8,261 nt of DNA from Pseudomonadota bacterium. GTDB lineage: Bacteria; Pseudomonadota; Gammaproteobacteria; Steroidobacterales; Steroidobacteraceae. The stretch is from positions 1 to 8,261 of the forward strand of contig JAEZCN010000177.1 in the NCBI GenBank assembly GCA_023433515.1. Reading direction: 5' to 3'. The translations under genes were made by a program, and so were the position numbers. The notes below the pieces were generated by a model. The model saw only the letters and a program-made list of their open reading frames with translations, was not told where the DNA came from and made no database searches. Shown piece by piece: positions 1 through 6,052 of this stretch (position 1 is its first letter; each line of letters begins with the position of its first letter).

Positions 1-453
1 CGCCGCGACTGGCAGCAGGTCGCGGCGCTCGACGACGAGCTCGCGACGGTTCCGTGGACGAATCTCTGGTATGGCGAGACGGTGGAGTTGCGCGCCAACT
101 GGCGCTCGCGCGTCACTGGCGCCACAGTCAAGCGGCGTTTCGGCGACGAAGCCGTGCAGATGATCGATCGCCTCGCGATCATGAATTCCTCGCTCGGCGT
201 GTTCGTCTTGCGGGCGCACGCGGGACTCACCGCCGAGCGGCCCGACGTCGCCATGGAATCCGTCTCCAACTACGCGCGCATGGCGGTCGCCATGGCGAGA
301 TCGCGCGGAGTGCCCCCGGAGAACCTGCGCGGTGATGCGGATGTCCTGCGCGAGATCCTCGAAGATGCTGAAAAACTCCCGGGTGCCGACGCCGTGCGCG
401 CCGCCGAGGTACGCGCGGAAATCGAACGGCTGTCGCCGGCGGCCCCGAAGTAG
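1..453 (+). CDS. C-terminal part of an unrecognised protein (5' end outside the window)
   Basis: The frame is open from base 1 to a TAG at 451-453 and gives 150 residues. An internal GTG at 82 could be called as a start, but the frame continues upstream with good protein-like sequence (RRDWQQVAALDDELATVPW), so the gene most likely begins before the window. The visible part is rich in Ala, Arg and Glu and looks mostly alpha-helical. Its start resembles the end of a tetratricopeptide-like helix (ARRDWQQV-type), and it ends in a charged helix followed by a short Pro/Ala tail. No signal peptide, membrane segment or catalytic motif is visible. I do not recognise the family. It converges on the L,D-transpeptidase gene, and the two stop codons are directly adjacent. 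A TPR-type scaffold or an accessory C-terminal domain is possible but unproven. Confidence 0.7.
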   Translation, partial: RRDWQQVAALDDELATVPWTNLWYGETVELRANWRSRVTGATVKRRFGDEAVQMIDRLAIMNSSLGVFVLRAHAGLTAERPDVAMESVSNYARMAVAMARSRGVPPENLRGDADVLREILEDAEKLPGADAVRAAEVRAEIERLSPAAPK

Positions 454-1587
454 CTAGAGTACCGGCGCGGCCTGCGCGGGCGGCGATTCGGGCGAGGCCG
501 GCATGGACTCCGGTGCCGGAGCCGCGGGCGTTTCCGGCGCGGCGCCCGCCGGAGTTTCGTTCGGCGTCCCGGGTGTCGCTTCCCGGTTCACTTCGTTCGT
601 GGACTCGATGGCAGCCTCCTGCGGAGCATCCACGGGAATCTCCGGAGCCAACTGCGGAACATCCGCCGGATCCATCTCCAGGCCGATCATCTGCGGCAGT
701 CCCGACGCTGTCTTCAGCGTCTCGAGCACGAAGTCCCAGTGGATTGCCGCGGGGGTTTCGCCGAGAGCCGCATTGGCCATCGCATAGAAACCCTCGAGAT
801 CGACTTCCGCCTGCTGACCCAGCGCGTCGATCGGCGGATGCACCTCGAGCCACACCTGGCCGTCCACGCGCGCGACCTTCACCGGCTGATTGATGAGCCA
901 CACCGGCGTGCCGACCTTCACGAGCGGGAACAGCGCCTCGATGTCCTCGGGGTACATGCGGATGCAGCCGTGCGTCACGGCCATGCCCACCGCGATCGGA
1001 TTGTTGGTGCCATGGATCAGATAGGCGCCCGGCGAGATGTTCAGCCGCATCGCAAACAGGCCGAGCGGATTGTTCGGTCCCGCCGGCACGACCCTCGGCA
1101 GCGGATCGCCGCGTTCCGCGTGCTCCTTGCGCACGGATTCGGGCGGCGTCCAGGTCGGGTTCTTGCGCTTGTCGACGATCTTCGTCTGGCCGAGCGGGGT
1201 CGCCCAATCCATCTTGCCGATGCTGACGGGATACGTGATGACCTGTGGTACCTCGCCCTTCTTCGCCGGCGCGAAGTAATACAGCCGATGCTCGGGCAGG
1301 TTGATGACGATGCCCTCGCGCGGTCCCGCGGGCAGCAGCCGCTGGCCGGGAATGATCACGGGCGTGCCTTCACCCGGCAGCCAGGTGTCGACGCCCGGGT
1401 TCGCGCGCAGGATCTCTTCGTACCCGAGCCCGTAGCGTCGGGCCAGATCCGGCAGCGTGTCCTCGTTGTGGGTGGTGATGGTTTCGACGTCGCCGAACAT
1501 CAGGGCACCCGTATCGACGAGCGGAAACTGCGCCGCACTCGCCGTCGCGCCGCTGGTCAGCAGCACCACGAGAATCTTCAATCGCAT
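454..1587 (-). CDS. L,D-transpeptidase with LysM and YkuD domains (periplasmic)
   Basis: The 377-residue product starts with a signal peptide (about residues 1-19, hydrophobic core ILVVLLTSGATASA). A LysM-like peptidoglycan-binding segment follows (about 35-85, with ITTHNEDTLPDLARRYGL), then a YkuD catalytic domain (about 92-240). The catalytic motif is visible as IHGTNN (His192) followed by THGCIRM, with Cys208 as the expected nucleophile and His206 beside it. YkuD enzymes form 3-3 crosslinks in peptidoglycan or attach lipoproteins to it, and the LysM+YkuD order matches E. coli LdtA/B/C/E. Residues from about 303 on are a Pro/Ala/Glu-rich low-complexity tail, which makes this protein longer than the roughly 310-330 residues of the E. 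coli enzymes. The frame is open up to 1659, but the ATG at 1587 is preferred because an AAAGGA lies 6 nt upstream and the signal peptide begins there. The gene is divergent from apt. Which Ldt paralogue it corresponds to cannot be told. Confidence 0.93.
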   Translation of the reverse strand: MRLKILVVLLTSGATASAAQFPLVDTGALMFGDVETITTHNEDTLPDLARRYGLGYEEILRANPGVDTWLPGEGTPVIIPGQRLLPAGPREGIVINLPEHRLYYFAPAKKGEVPQVITYPVSIGKMDWATPLGQTKIVDKRKNPTWTPPESVRKEHAERGDPLPRVVPAGPNNPLGLFAMRLNISPGAYLIHGTNNPIAVGMAVTHGCIRMYPEDIEALFPLVKVGTPVWLINQPVKVARVDGQVWLEVHPPIDALGQQAEVDLEGFYAMANAALGETPAAIHWDFVLETLKTASGLPQMIGLEMDPADVPQLAPEIPVDAPQEAAIESTNEVNREATPGTPNETPAGAAPETPAAPAPESMPASPESPPAQAAPVL

Positions 1588-1593
1588 CGAACG

Positions 1594-1599
1594 TCCTTT
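1594..1599 (-). promoter_or_regulatory. Ribosome binding site deciding the L,D-transpeptidase start
   Basis: On the minus strand AAAGGA lies 6 nt before the ATG at 1587-1585. It supports this start over the in-frame start at 1659, which would place 24 polar residues ahead of the signal peptide and overlap the beginning of apt. Confidence 0.65.
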
Positions 1600-1610
1600 G
1601 CAGTGGTTTC

Positions 1611-1640
1611 TGGACACAGTCTTGCACAAATCTCTACACT
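1611..1640 (+). promoter_or_regulatory. Candidate sigma-70 promoter for apt
   Basis: TGGACA (1611-1616, 5 of 6 matches to TTGACA) and TACACT (1635-1640, 4 of 6 matches to TATAAT) are separated by 18 nt, inside the 61-bp gap between the divergent transpeptidase and apt genes. Transcription would begin around 1646-1648, immediately at or just before the apt GTG at 1649, which implies a leaderless or nearly leaderless mRNA. This rests on consensus matching only. Confidence 0.35.
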
Positions 1641-1648
1641 CGGCCGCC

Positions 1649-2185
1649 GTGAATGACACACAACTCGCCTTTCTCAGGGAATCGATCCGTACGATCCCCG
1701 ACTACCCCAAACCCGGTATCCAGTTCCGCGACATCACGACATTGTTGCGCGACGACCGCGCCTTCTCGGCGACCATCGACGCCCTGTGCGCCCCGTGGGT
1801 CGGCGCGAAAATCGACAAGGTTGCGGGCATCGAGGCACGCGGTTTCATTCTGGGTGGAGCCGTCGCTCACTGCCTGAAGGCAGGATTCGTTCCGATCCGC
1901 AAGCGCGGCAAGCTGCCGCACGAAACGGTCCGCGTCGCCTACTCCCTCGAGTACGGCGTCGACGAGATGGAAATGCACAAGGATGCGATCCGGAGCGGCG
2001 AGCGGGTGTTGTTGCTCGACGACCTCATCGCGACCGGCGGAACGGCGACGGCGGCGGCGCAGTTGTTGAGTTCCGCGGGCGCGCAGGTGATGGCGGCCTG
2101 TTTCGTGATCGATCTTCCGGCACTGGGTGGCGCGGAGCGGCTTCGCAAGACCGGTATCGAGGTGCAGGCACTGCTGAAATTCTGA
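1649..2185 (+). CDS. apt: Adenine phosphoribosyltransferase
   Basis: This 178-residue cytoplasmic enzyme converts adenine and PRPP to AMP and pyrophosphate (purine salvage). The family signatures are in order: DYPKPGIQFRDIT near residues 18-30, the base/ribose-binding segment IEARGFILGG (61-70), the flexible catalytic loop RKRGKLPHET (84-93) followed by YSLEYG, and the PRPP-binding loop VLLLDDLIATGGTA (120-133). The length matches E. coli Apt (about 180 residues). The start is taken as the GTG at 1649 because the following residues (MNDTQLAFLRESIRTI) align with the normal N-terminus. The same frame is open farther upstream, but that stretch is antisense to the transpeptidase. No Shine-Dalgarno precedes the GTG. 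The GST gene follows 19 bp after the stop, so apt and the GST genes may be co-transcribed, although their functions are unrelated. Confidence 0.96.
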   Translation: MNDTQLAFLRESIRTIPDYPKPGIQFRDITTLLRDDRAFSATIDALCAPWVGAKIDKVAGIEARGFILGGAVAHCLKAGFVPIRKRGKLPHETVRVAYSLEYGVDEMEMHKDAIRSGERVLLLDDLIATGGTATAAAQLLSSAGAQVMAACFVIDLPALGGAERLRKTGIEVQALLKF

Positions 2186-2193
2186 ACGACATC

Positions 2194-2200
2194 GGAGGGG
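2194..2200 (+). promoter_or_regulatory. Ribosome binding site of the first GST gene
   Basis: GGAGGGG lies between the apt stop and the GST start. The GGAGG core is 6 nt before the ATG at 2205, which favours ATG 2205 over the TTG codon directly in front of it at 2202. Confidence 0.7.
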
Positions 2201-2204
2201 TTTG

Positions 2205-2972
2205 ATGACGGTGCATCTCTACCACTGGGAGCCCAATGCCAATTCCGGCAAACCCATGCTCACCCTCGCCGAGAAAGGCGTGCCCTTCGAGAGTCACTAC
2301 ACCGACTTGCTCAAGTTCGATCAGCACCAGCCCACCTATCTCGCGATCAACCCGGACGGCACGATTCCCACGCTGGTCCACGGATCGCGTGTACTGACCG
2401 AATCCACGCCGATGATGGAATACGTCGACGACGAGTTCGACGGACCACCGTTGAAACCCCGCGATCCCAAGGAACGCTGGCGCATGCGCTGGTGGATGCG
2501 GTTCCTCGATGCCTACTACGGGCCCTCGCTGAGCATGATCGGCTGGAGCGTGTTCGTCGGCCCGGCGGTTCGGCAGCGGCCCAGGGAAGAGCTCGAAGCG
2601 GCGATCGCGCGCATTCCGCTCGAGTCGCGGCGCATCGCGTGGCGCAAGGCGATGTTCAACGAATTCACGCCGGCGGAGCTCGACGAGTCGCGCCGCCGCG
2701 TGCGTTTCTGCACCGGCCTGCTCGAGGATCATCTCTCGCGCCACTCCTGGATCGCGGGCGAGACCTTTTCGCTCGGCGACATCAACGGATTCAACCTCGG
2801 CTACGCGTTGCCGCTGTCGCAGCCGGATCACTGCAACGACCAGAAGACGCCGCACATCATGGAGTGGCTCCGCAAGATCTACGAGCGACCGGCGACGAAA
2901 GAGGTCTGGAAACTGGGGCGCACCGCCATGGCCGAACGCGTGAAATTCCTGGAGCGTGACCGCCATGCTTGA
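2205..2972 (+). CDS. Glutathione S-transferase, LigF-like (candidate beta-etherase)
   Basis: The 255-residue cytoplasmic protein has an N-terminal thioredoxin-like GST domain (about 1-80) and a C-terminal helical domain (about 88-240). Visible hallmarks are the active-site region EPNANSGKP with Ser14, the cis-proline Pro55 in GTIPTL, the glutathione gamma-glutamyl-binding pair Glu66-Ser67 (LTESTPMMEY), and the N-capping motif SLGD (189-192). Compared from memory with LigF of Sphingobium SYK-6 (about 257 residues), it shares ANS-KP, KF-QH, INP-G, TEST, DP-R--MR-W, S-IGW, QKTP, WL--I--RPA and a Glu-Arg-rich end, over the same length and order. LigF cleaves beta-aryl ether bonds in lignin dimers using glutathione. 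I infer a GST of this clade, but the substrate is not shown by sequence, and other ether- or halide-cleaving roles remain possible. The gene overlaps the following GST gene by 8 bp and lies 19 bp after apt. Confidence 0.9.
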   Translation: MTVHLYHWEPNANSGKPMLTLAEKGVPFESHYTDLLKFDQHQPTYLAINPDGTIPTLVHGSRVLTESTPMMEYVDDEFDGPPLKPRDPKERWRMRWWMRFLDAYYGPSLSMIGWSVFVGPAVRQRPREELEAAIARIPLESRRIAWRKAMFNEFTPAELDESRRRVRFCTGLLEDHLSRHSWIAGETFSLGDINGFNLGYALPLSQPDHCNDQKTPHIMEWLRKIYERPATKEVWKLGRTAMAERVKFLERDRHA

Positions 2973-3762
2973 GCTGTACACCTCGGAACCCAACACCTTT
3001 TTCCTCAAGCCGCTGATCGCGCTCCACGAGAAGCAGGCGGAGTTCGCGATCCGCTGGTTCGACGCGGAGAACTTCGAGCAATTTTCCCTCGGGCTGCCGG
3101 AAGGCCTCGAGAACGGAGTCGAAGCGCAATTGCATCTCGAGCGCGAAGGACCCTTGTTGCTTCACGACGGATCGCTGATCTCGAATTCCGGATTCATGCT
3201 CGAATACATCGCGGAGGCATTGCCGGGCAAACCGTTGCTGCCGAGGACGCCGTACGACCTGTATCGCGCGCATGCCTCCGCGCAATTTCTCGGCGCGCAC
3301 CTGGGATCGCTCGTCCCGGTGCTGGGCTGCGCGAAGTATCTCGCGCCGAAACTCGCGGCGCGCGATCGCGCGGAGGTCGATGCCGCGATCGCGAAGATCG
3401 AACCGGTGGAGCGGCGACAGTCGTGGGCCGCGCTGCTGGATGGCGCCTACACGGCCGAGATCCTCGGCATCGCGCGCGAGCGCCTGAAGTTTCCGGTGCA
3501 ACGCGTCGAGAAGCAGCTCGCGGAGGGCGCGTGGCTCGCCGGCGGGGAATTCAGCATCGCCGACATCGATGCCTTTGCGCTGTTGCGGTCGGTGCCGGAT
3601 CTCGCGCCCGAGGTTGCCAACGAGAACGCGACGCCGCGCTTGATGGAGTATCTGAAACGCATCGAACAGCGGCCTTCGGTGAAGGCGTCGCTGGCGATTT
3701 CGCGGAGCGCAAATCCCGGACAGCATTTCGTGCCGGGGGTGGAGCCATCGCGATGGGGATGA
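2965..3762 (+). CDS. Divergent glutathione S-transferase, second member of the pair
   Basis: The 265-residue product aligns with its neighbour over the N-terminal fold (LYTSEPNTFFLKPLIALHEK against LYHWEPNANSGKPMLTLAEK) and keeps the C-terminal GST N-cap SIAD (197-200) and the RPS-K end. It has changed the glutathione-site positions. Where the partner has Asn13-Ser14 this one has Phe12-Phe13, and where the partner has Glu66 this one has Asn74 (SNSGFMLEY). The candidate cis-proline Pro63 is kept. A Gly/Leu/Glu-rich insertion (about 41-60) is also seen. The ATG at 2965 is preferred over the GTG at 2956 because GGAG at 2951-2954 is too close to the GTG. The start lies inside the end of the upstream GST gene, so translation is probably coupled. 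It is either a GST with altered chemistry or a non-catalytic subunit pairing with its neighbour. Confidence 0.87.
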   Translation: MLELYTSEPNTFFLKPLIALHEKQAEFAIRWFDAENFEQFSLGLPEGLENGVEAQLHLEREGPLLLHDGSLISNSGFMLEYIAEALPGKPLLPRTPYDLYRAHASAQFLGAHLGSLVPVLGCAKYLAPKLAARDRAEVDAAIAKIEPVERRQSWAALLDGAYTAEILGIARERLKFPVQRVEKQLAEGAWLAGGEFSIADIDAFALLRSVPDLAPEVANENATPRLMEYLKRIEQRPSVKASLAISRSANPGQHFVPGVEPSRWG

Positions 3763-3786
3763 AGTGTGAAATGTTGGAGTGTGAAA
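3763..3786 (+). repeat. Short direct repeat after the GST pair
   Basis: AGTGTGAAA occurs at 3763-3771 and again at 3778-3786, a 15-bp period, directly after the stop codon of the second GST gene. The remaining intergenic stretch to 3892 shows no convincing terminator or promoter. The repeat may be chance, or a small operator half-site pair. Confidence 0.3.
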
Positions 3787-3892
3787 CCTCAGCGCCCGGC
3801 TTCGGTGATATCAGTACGGAGACGCTTGATCGCACTACAGCCCCACGGGTTCCGCCGGGCAGCGATCTCAATACGCCGACACTGAACCCACG

Positions 3893-4603
3893 ATGACCTC
3901 CCTGGTCCTCCTCCCTGGCCTGTCCTGCGACGCCGCCGTCTGGGCGCACGCGCGCGCGGCATTCGCGCCGCGCGTCGACGTTCACATCGCGGATTATGGC
4001 GCGCTCGATTCTCTGGCGGCGATGGCGCGCCATGTGCTCGACACCGTCAATGGCGACATCGCGATCGCCGGTCACTCGATGGGCGGACGTGTGGCGCTCG
4101 AGATGTTTCGCATCGCGCCCCAACGCATCCGCGGCATCGCGCTGCTCGACACTGGCACCCAGGCGCTCGCCGGGGGTGAGGCTGGCGAACGCGAAGTCGC
4201 GGGGCGGCTCGAGCTCGTCGAAATCGCGCAGCGCGACGGCATGGCGACCATGGCCGAACGTTGGGTGCAGGGAATGGTCTGGAAGCCGCGGCTCGCCGAA
4301 AAGCCATTGATCGACGGCATCGTCGCGATGTTCGCGCGCGGCAGCGCCAGGGTCTTCGCGGCGCAGATCCGCGCGCTGATCGCTCGGCCCGATGCGGGCG
4401 AGTTGCTGCCGCGCATCGCCTGCCCCACGCTCGTGTTGTGCGGCGAGGACGATAGCTGGGCGCCGGCGGCACGCCACCGTGAGATGGCGCAGCGGATTAC
4501 CGGGGCGACCCTCGTCCTCGTGCCCGAGTGCGGCCACATGTGCACGGTCGAACGTCCGCAAGCGGTGACGCAGGCCCTGCTCGACTGGTGGAGCGGGACC
4601 TGA
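3893..4603 (+). CDS. Alpha/beta hydrolase
   Basis: This 236-residue cytoplasmic protein has the alpha/beta-hydrolase fold. The oxyanion-loop region is LLPGLSCDAAVW (6-17). The nucleophile elbow is AGHSMGG with Ser62. The acid is probably Asp187 in GEDDSWAP, and the general base is His215 in ECGHMCTVERP. The length and layout resemble 3-oxoadipate enol-lactonase and BioH/MhpC-type carboxylester or C-C hydrolases, but these are not separable by eye. No signal peptide is seen. It starts at ATG 3893, 130 bp after the second GST gene and in the same direction, so it may be part of the same transcript. No clear Shine-Dalgarno precedes the ATG. Its TGA (4601-4603) is the first three bases of a palindromic element. 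Confidence 0.9.
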   Translation: MTSLVLLPGLSCDAAVWAHARAAFAPRVDVHIADYGALDSLAAMARHVLDTVNGDIAIAGHSMGGRVALEMFRIAPQRIRGIALLDTGTQALAGGEAGEREVAGRLELVEIAQRDGMATMAERWVQGMVWKPRLAEKPLIDGIVAMFARGSARVFAAQIRALIARPDAGELLPRIACPTLVLCGEDDSWAPAARHREMAQRITGATLVLVPECGHMCTVERPQAVTQALLDWWSGT

Positions 4604-4697
4604 TCGGGGACAGGGTGATCGGGGACAGATCTATTTACTGACGATGTCGCCCCGTTATCGTCGATAAACAGATCTGTCCCCGACTCGTTCCCGATCA
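4601..4697. repeat. Palindromic intergenic element between two convergent genes
   Basis: TGATCGGGGACAG occurs twice in tandem (4601-4613 and 4616-4628). An inverted copy with changes (TGATCGGGAAC on the minus strand, 4697-4687) closes the other end. The core is a hairpin in which GGGGACAGATCT (4621-4632) pairs with AGATCTGTCCCC (4670-4681), and the stem continues with few mismatches to about 4649/4653. Both terminal TGA triplets are the stop codons of the flanking convergent genes (4601-4603 on plus, 4697-4695 on minus). It could be a mobile REP/MITE-type palindrome and may act as a bidirectional terminator. No U-tract follows the stem, so intrinsic termination is not certain. Confidence 0.8.
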
Positions 4698-5159
4698 GAA
4701 CATCGTGTTTTCGTTCGCGGACTTTTCCGGGATCGGCTGCACGACATCCCAGTGTTCGACGATCTTGCCCTTCTCGAACCGGAAGATGTCGACCACCGCC
4801 ATGCCGCGGTCGTCGGGATTCATGCGCACGTGCGAATGCAGCACGACGATGTCGCCGTCGACGTAGGCATGCTTGAAATCGTAGGTCCAGCCGGGCAGCG
4901 CGACCAGCGCCTTGCCGAGGACCTCCACCGCCGCTTCCTTGCCGTCCGGTGCGATCGGGTTGTGCTGGATGTACTTGTCGCCGACGTACTTGTCGAAACC
5001 TTCCTTGACCTTCTTCTGGTTGAAGACCATGTCCATGAACGCGATGACCTTCTGCGCGTTCGGCTTCTTGCTGATGTCCGCATCGGCGCGGGCGGCGGCG
5101 GTACACAACAGCACGAGCGCCAGCAGCCGGGTGGTTAGATGGTTGGTTCTGGTTCGCAT
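4695..5159 (-). CDS. Exported SnoaL-like (NTF2-fold) protein
   Basis: The 154-residue product has a clear signal peptide (MRTRTNHLTTRLLALVLLCTAAARA region, likely cleavage after Ala25 or Ala27), so the mature protein is expected in the periplasm. The rest is one SnoaL-like/NTF2-fold domain. YIQHNP (63-68), the HSH pair (108-110) and VDIFRFEKGKIVEHWDV (123-139), ending in QPIPEKSANENTMF, match the predicted 'SnoaL-like aldol-condensation-catalysing' group. The annotated aldolase/cyclase activity of that group is itself largely inferred. The start is secure because AAGGAGG lies 6 nt before the ATG. The gene is convergent with the hydrolase on its left, separated only by the palindromic element that supplies its stop, and divergent from the second hydrolase on its right. 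The substrate is unknown. Confidence 0.9.
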   Translation of the reverse strand: MRTRTNHLTTRLLALVLLCTAAARADADISKKPNAQKVIAFMDMVFNQKKVKEGFDKYVGDKYIQHNPIAPDGKEAAVEVLGKALVALPGWTYDFKHAYVDGDIVVLHSHVRMNPDDRGMAVVDIFRFEKGKIVEHWDVVQPIPEKSANENTMF

Positions 5160-5165
5160 GTGATT

Positions 5166-5172
5166 CCTCCTT
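5166..5172 (-). promoter_or_regulatory. Strong ribosome binding site of the SnoaL-like gene
   Basis: On the minus strand AAGGAGG stands 6 nt before the ATG at 5159-5157. It is the strongest Shine-Dalgarno in the window and fixes the start of the secreted protein. Confidence 0.8.
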
Positions 5173-5329
5173 CCCTTCCCGCCCCATCGTAGCCCATGCG
5201 CGGGGCGGCGCGAATTGCACTCATGGTCCAGTCGTGCTCCCTGTCAGTCGCGTTCGAGCGCCGCCACCTCGCGGCGACGCGGGCACCGTTCCGAGACTGG
5301 AGCGCCGCGCGGCTGCTAATGTCACGCGC

Positions 5330-6052
5330 GTGACGACTCCCGCGACCTACGTTCTGATACACGGCGCCTGGCATGGCGCCTGGTGCTGGCACAAGCTCGC
5401 GCCGCTGCTGGCGGCGCAGGGTCATCGCGTGGTGGCGCCCGACTTGCCCTCGATGGGCGACGATCCGACCCCGGCATCCTCGGTCACGCTGGATTCGTGG
5501 GCCCGCTTCGTCGCGGACCTCGTCGTCGCGCAACCGGAGCCGGTGGTCCTGGTCGGCCACAGCCGCGGCGGAATCGTGATCAGCCAGGCCGCGGAGCTCG
5601 TTCCCGGGCACGTCGCGCGGCTCGTCTATCTTTCTGCCTATCTACTACCCGCCGGCGAAACGCTCGCGGACGCCGCGCGCGCGGACGAAGGTTCAGTGGT
5701 GCCGGCCAACATGGTTCCCGCCGCAAGTGGCGTGACCTGCACGCTGCGGCCGCGCGTCGTGCGCGATGCGTTTTATGGTCACTGCGGCGACGCGGACGTG
5801 GAATTCGCGCGCGCACGGCTGTCGCCCGAGCCGCTCAAACCGCTGGTGACGCCCTTGACCGTGACACCGGAGAAGTTCGGCCGCGTGCCGCGCGCGTACA
5901 TCGAGTGCCGCGACGACAAGACCGTCTCGCACGCTGCTCAGAGGCTCATGCAGGCGCGGCTGCCTTGCGATCCGGTGTTCACGCTCGACGGCGATCACTC
6001 GCCGTTCCTGTCGGCGCCTCAGGACCTGGCGCGGATATTGATCTCGATCTGA
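5330..6052 (+). CDS. Alpha/beta hydrolase, MES/HNL-like
   Basis: The 240-residue cytoplasmic protein opens with YVLIHGAWHGAWCWHKL, the signature of the plant methylesterase/hydroxynitrile-lyase-like branch of alpha/beta hydrolases, which has many bacterial esterase members. The nucleophile Ser78 is in VGHSRGG. The acid is Asp195 or Asp196 in YIECRDDKTVS, and the base is His223 in LDGDHSPFLSAP. The GTG at 5330 is chosen because the fold begins three codons later. The open frame reaches back to 5234, but those residues are Arg/Pro-rich and not protein-like. No Shine-Dalgarno is seen. The last 34 bp overlap the end of the convergent VOC gene. Esterase or lactonase activity is expected from the family, and the substrate is not predictable. 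Confidence 0.9.
   Translation: MTTPATYVLIHGAWHGAWCWHKLAPLLAAQGHRVVAPDLPSMGDDPTPASSVTLDSWARFVADLVVAQPEPVVLVGHSRGGIVISQAAELVPGHVARLVYLSAYLLPAGETLADAARADEGSVVPANMVPAASGVTCTLRPRVVRDAFYGHCGDADVEFARARLSPEPLKPLVTPLTVTPEKFGRVPRAYIECRDDKTVSHAAQRLMQARLPCDPVFTLDGDHSPFLSAPQDLARILISI

Noticed and set aside
1457..1648. Upstream extension of apt
   Set aside because: The frame is open, but the stretch is antisense to the transpeptidase signal peptide and LysM region and does not resemble an Apt N-terminus.
739..1656. Long plus-strand frame of 305 codons
   Set aside because: It is a shadow of the transpeptidase gene, rich in Arg, His and Asp with no domain. The minus strand has a complete LysM/YkuD protein there.
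1588..1659. N-terminal extension of the L,D-transpeptidase to the start at 1659
   Set aside because: It would add 24 polar residues before a good signal peptide, overlaps the apt start, and lacks a ribosome binding site. ATG 1587 has AAAGGA at the right distance.
4621..4681. Canonical intrinsic terminator
   Set aside because: The stem is strong, but no run of T follows it on either strand, so it is reported as a palindromic element that may terminate, not as a terminator.
4072..5220. Minus-strand frame of 382 codons spanning the SnoaL-like gene and the first hydrolase
   Set aside because: It is out of frame with the SnoaL-like protein and runs antisense through the hydrolase; there is no coherent domain.
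5234..5329. Extended N-terminus of the second hydrolase
   Set aside because: Its 32 Arg/Pro-rich residues have no counterpart in the family, in which the fold begins just before the HGAWHGAW motif.
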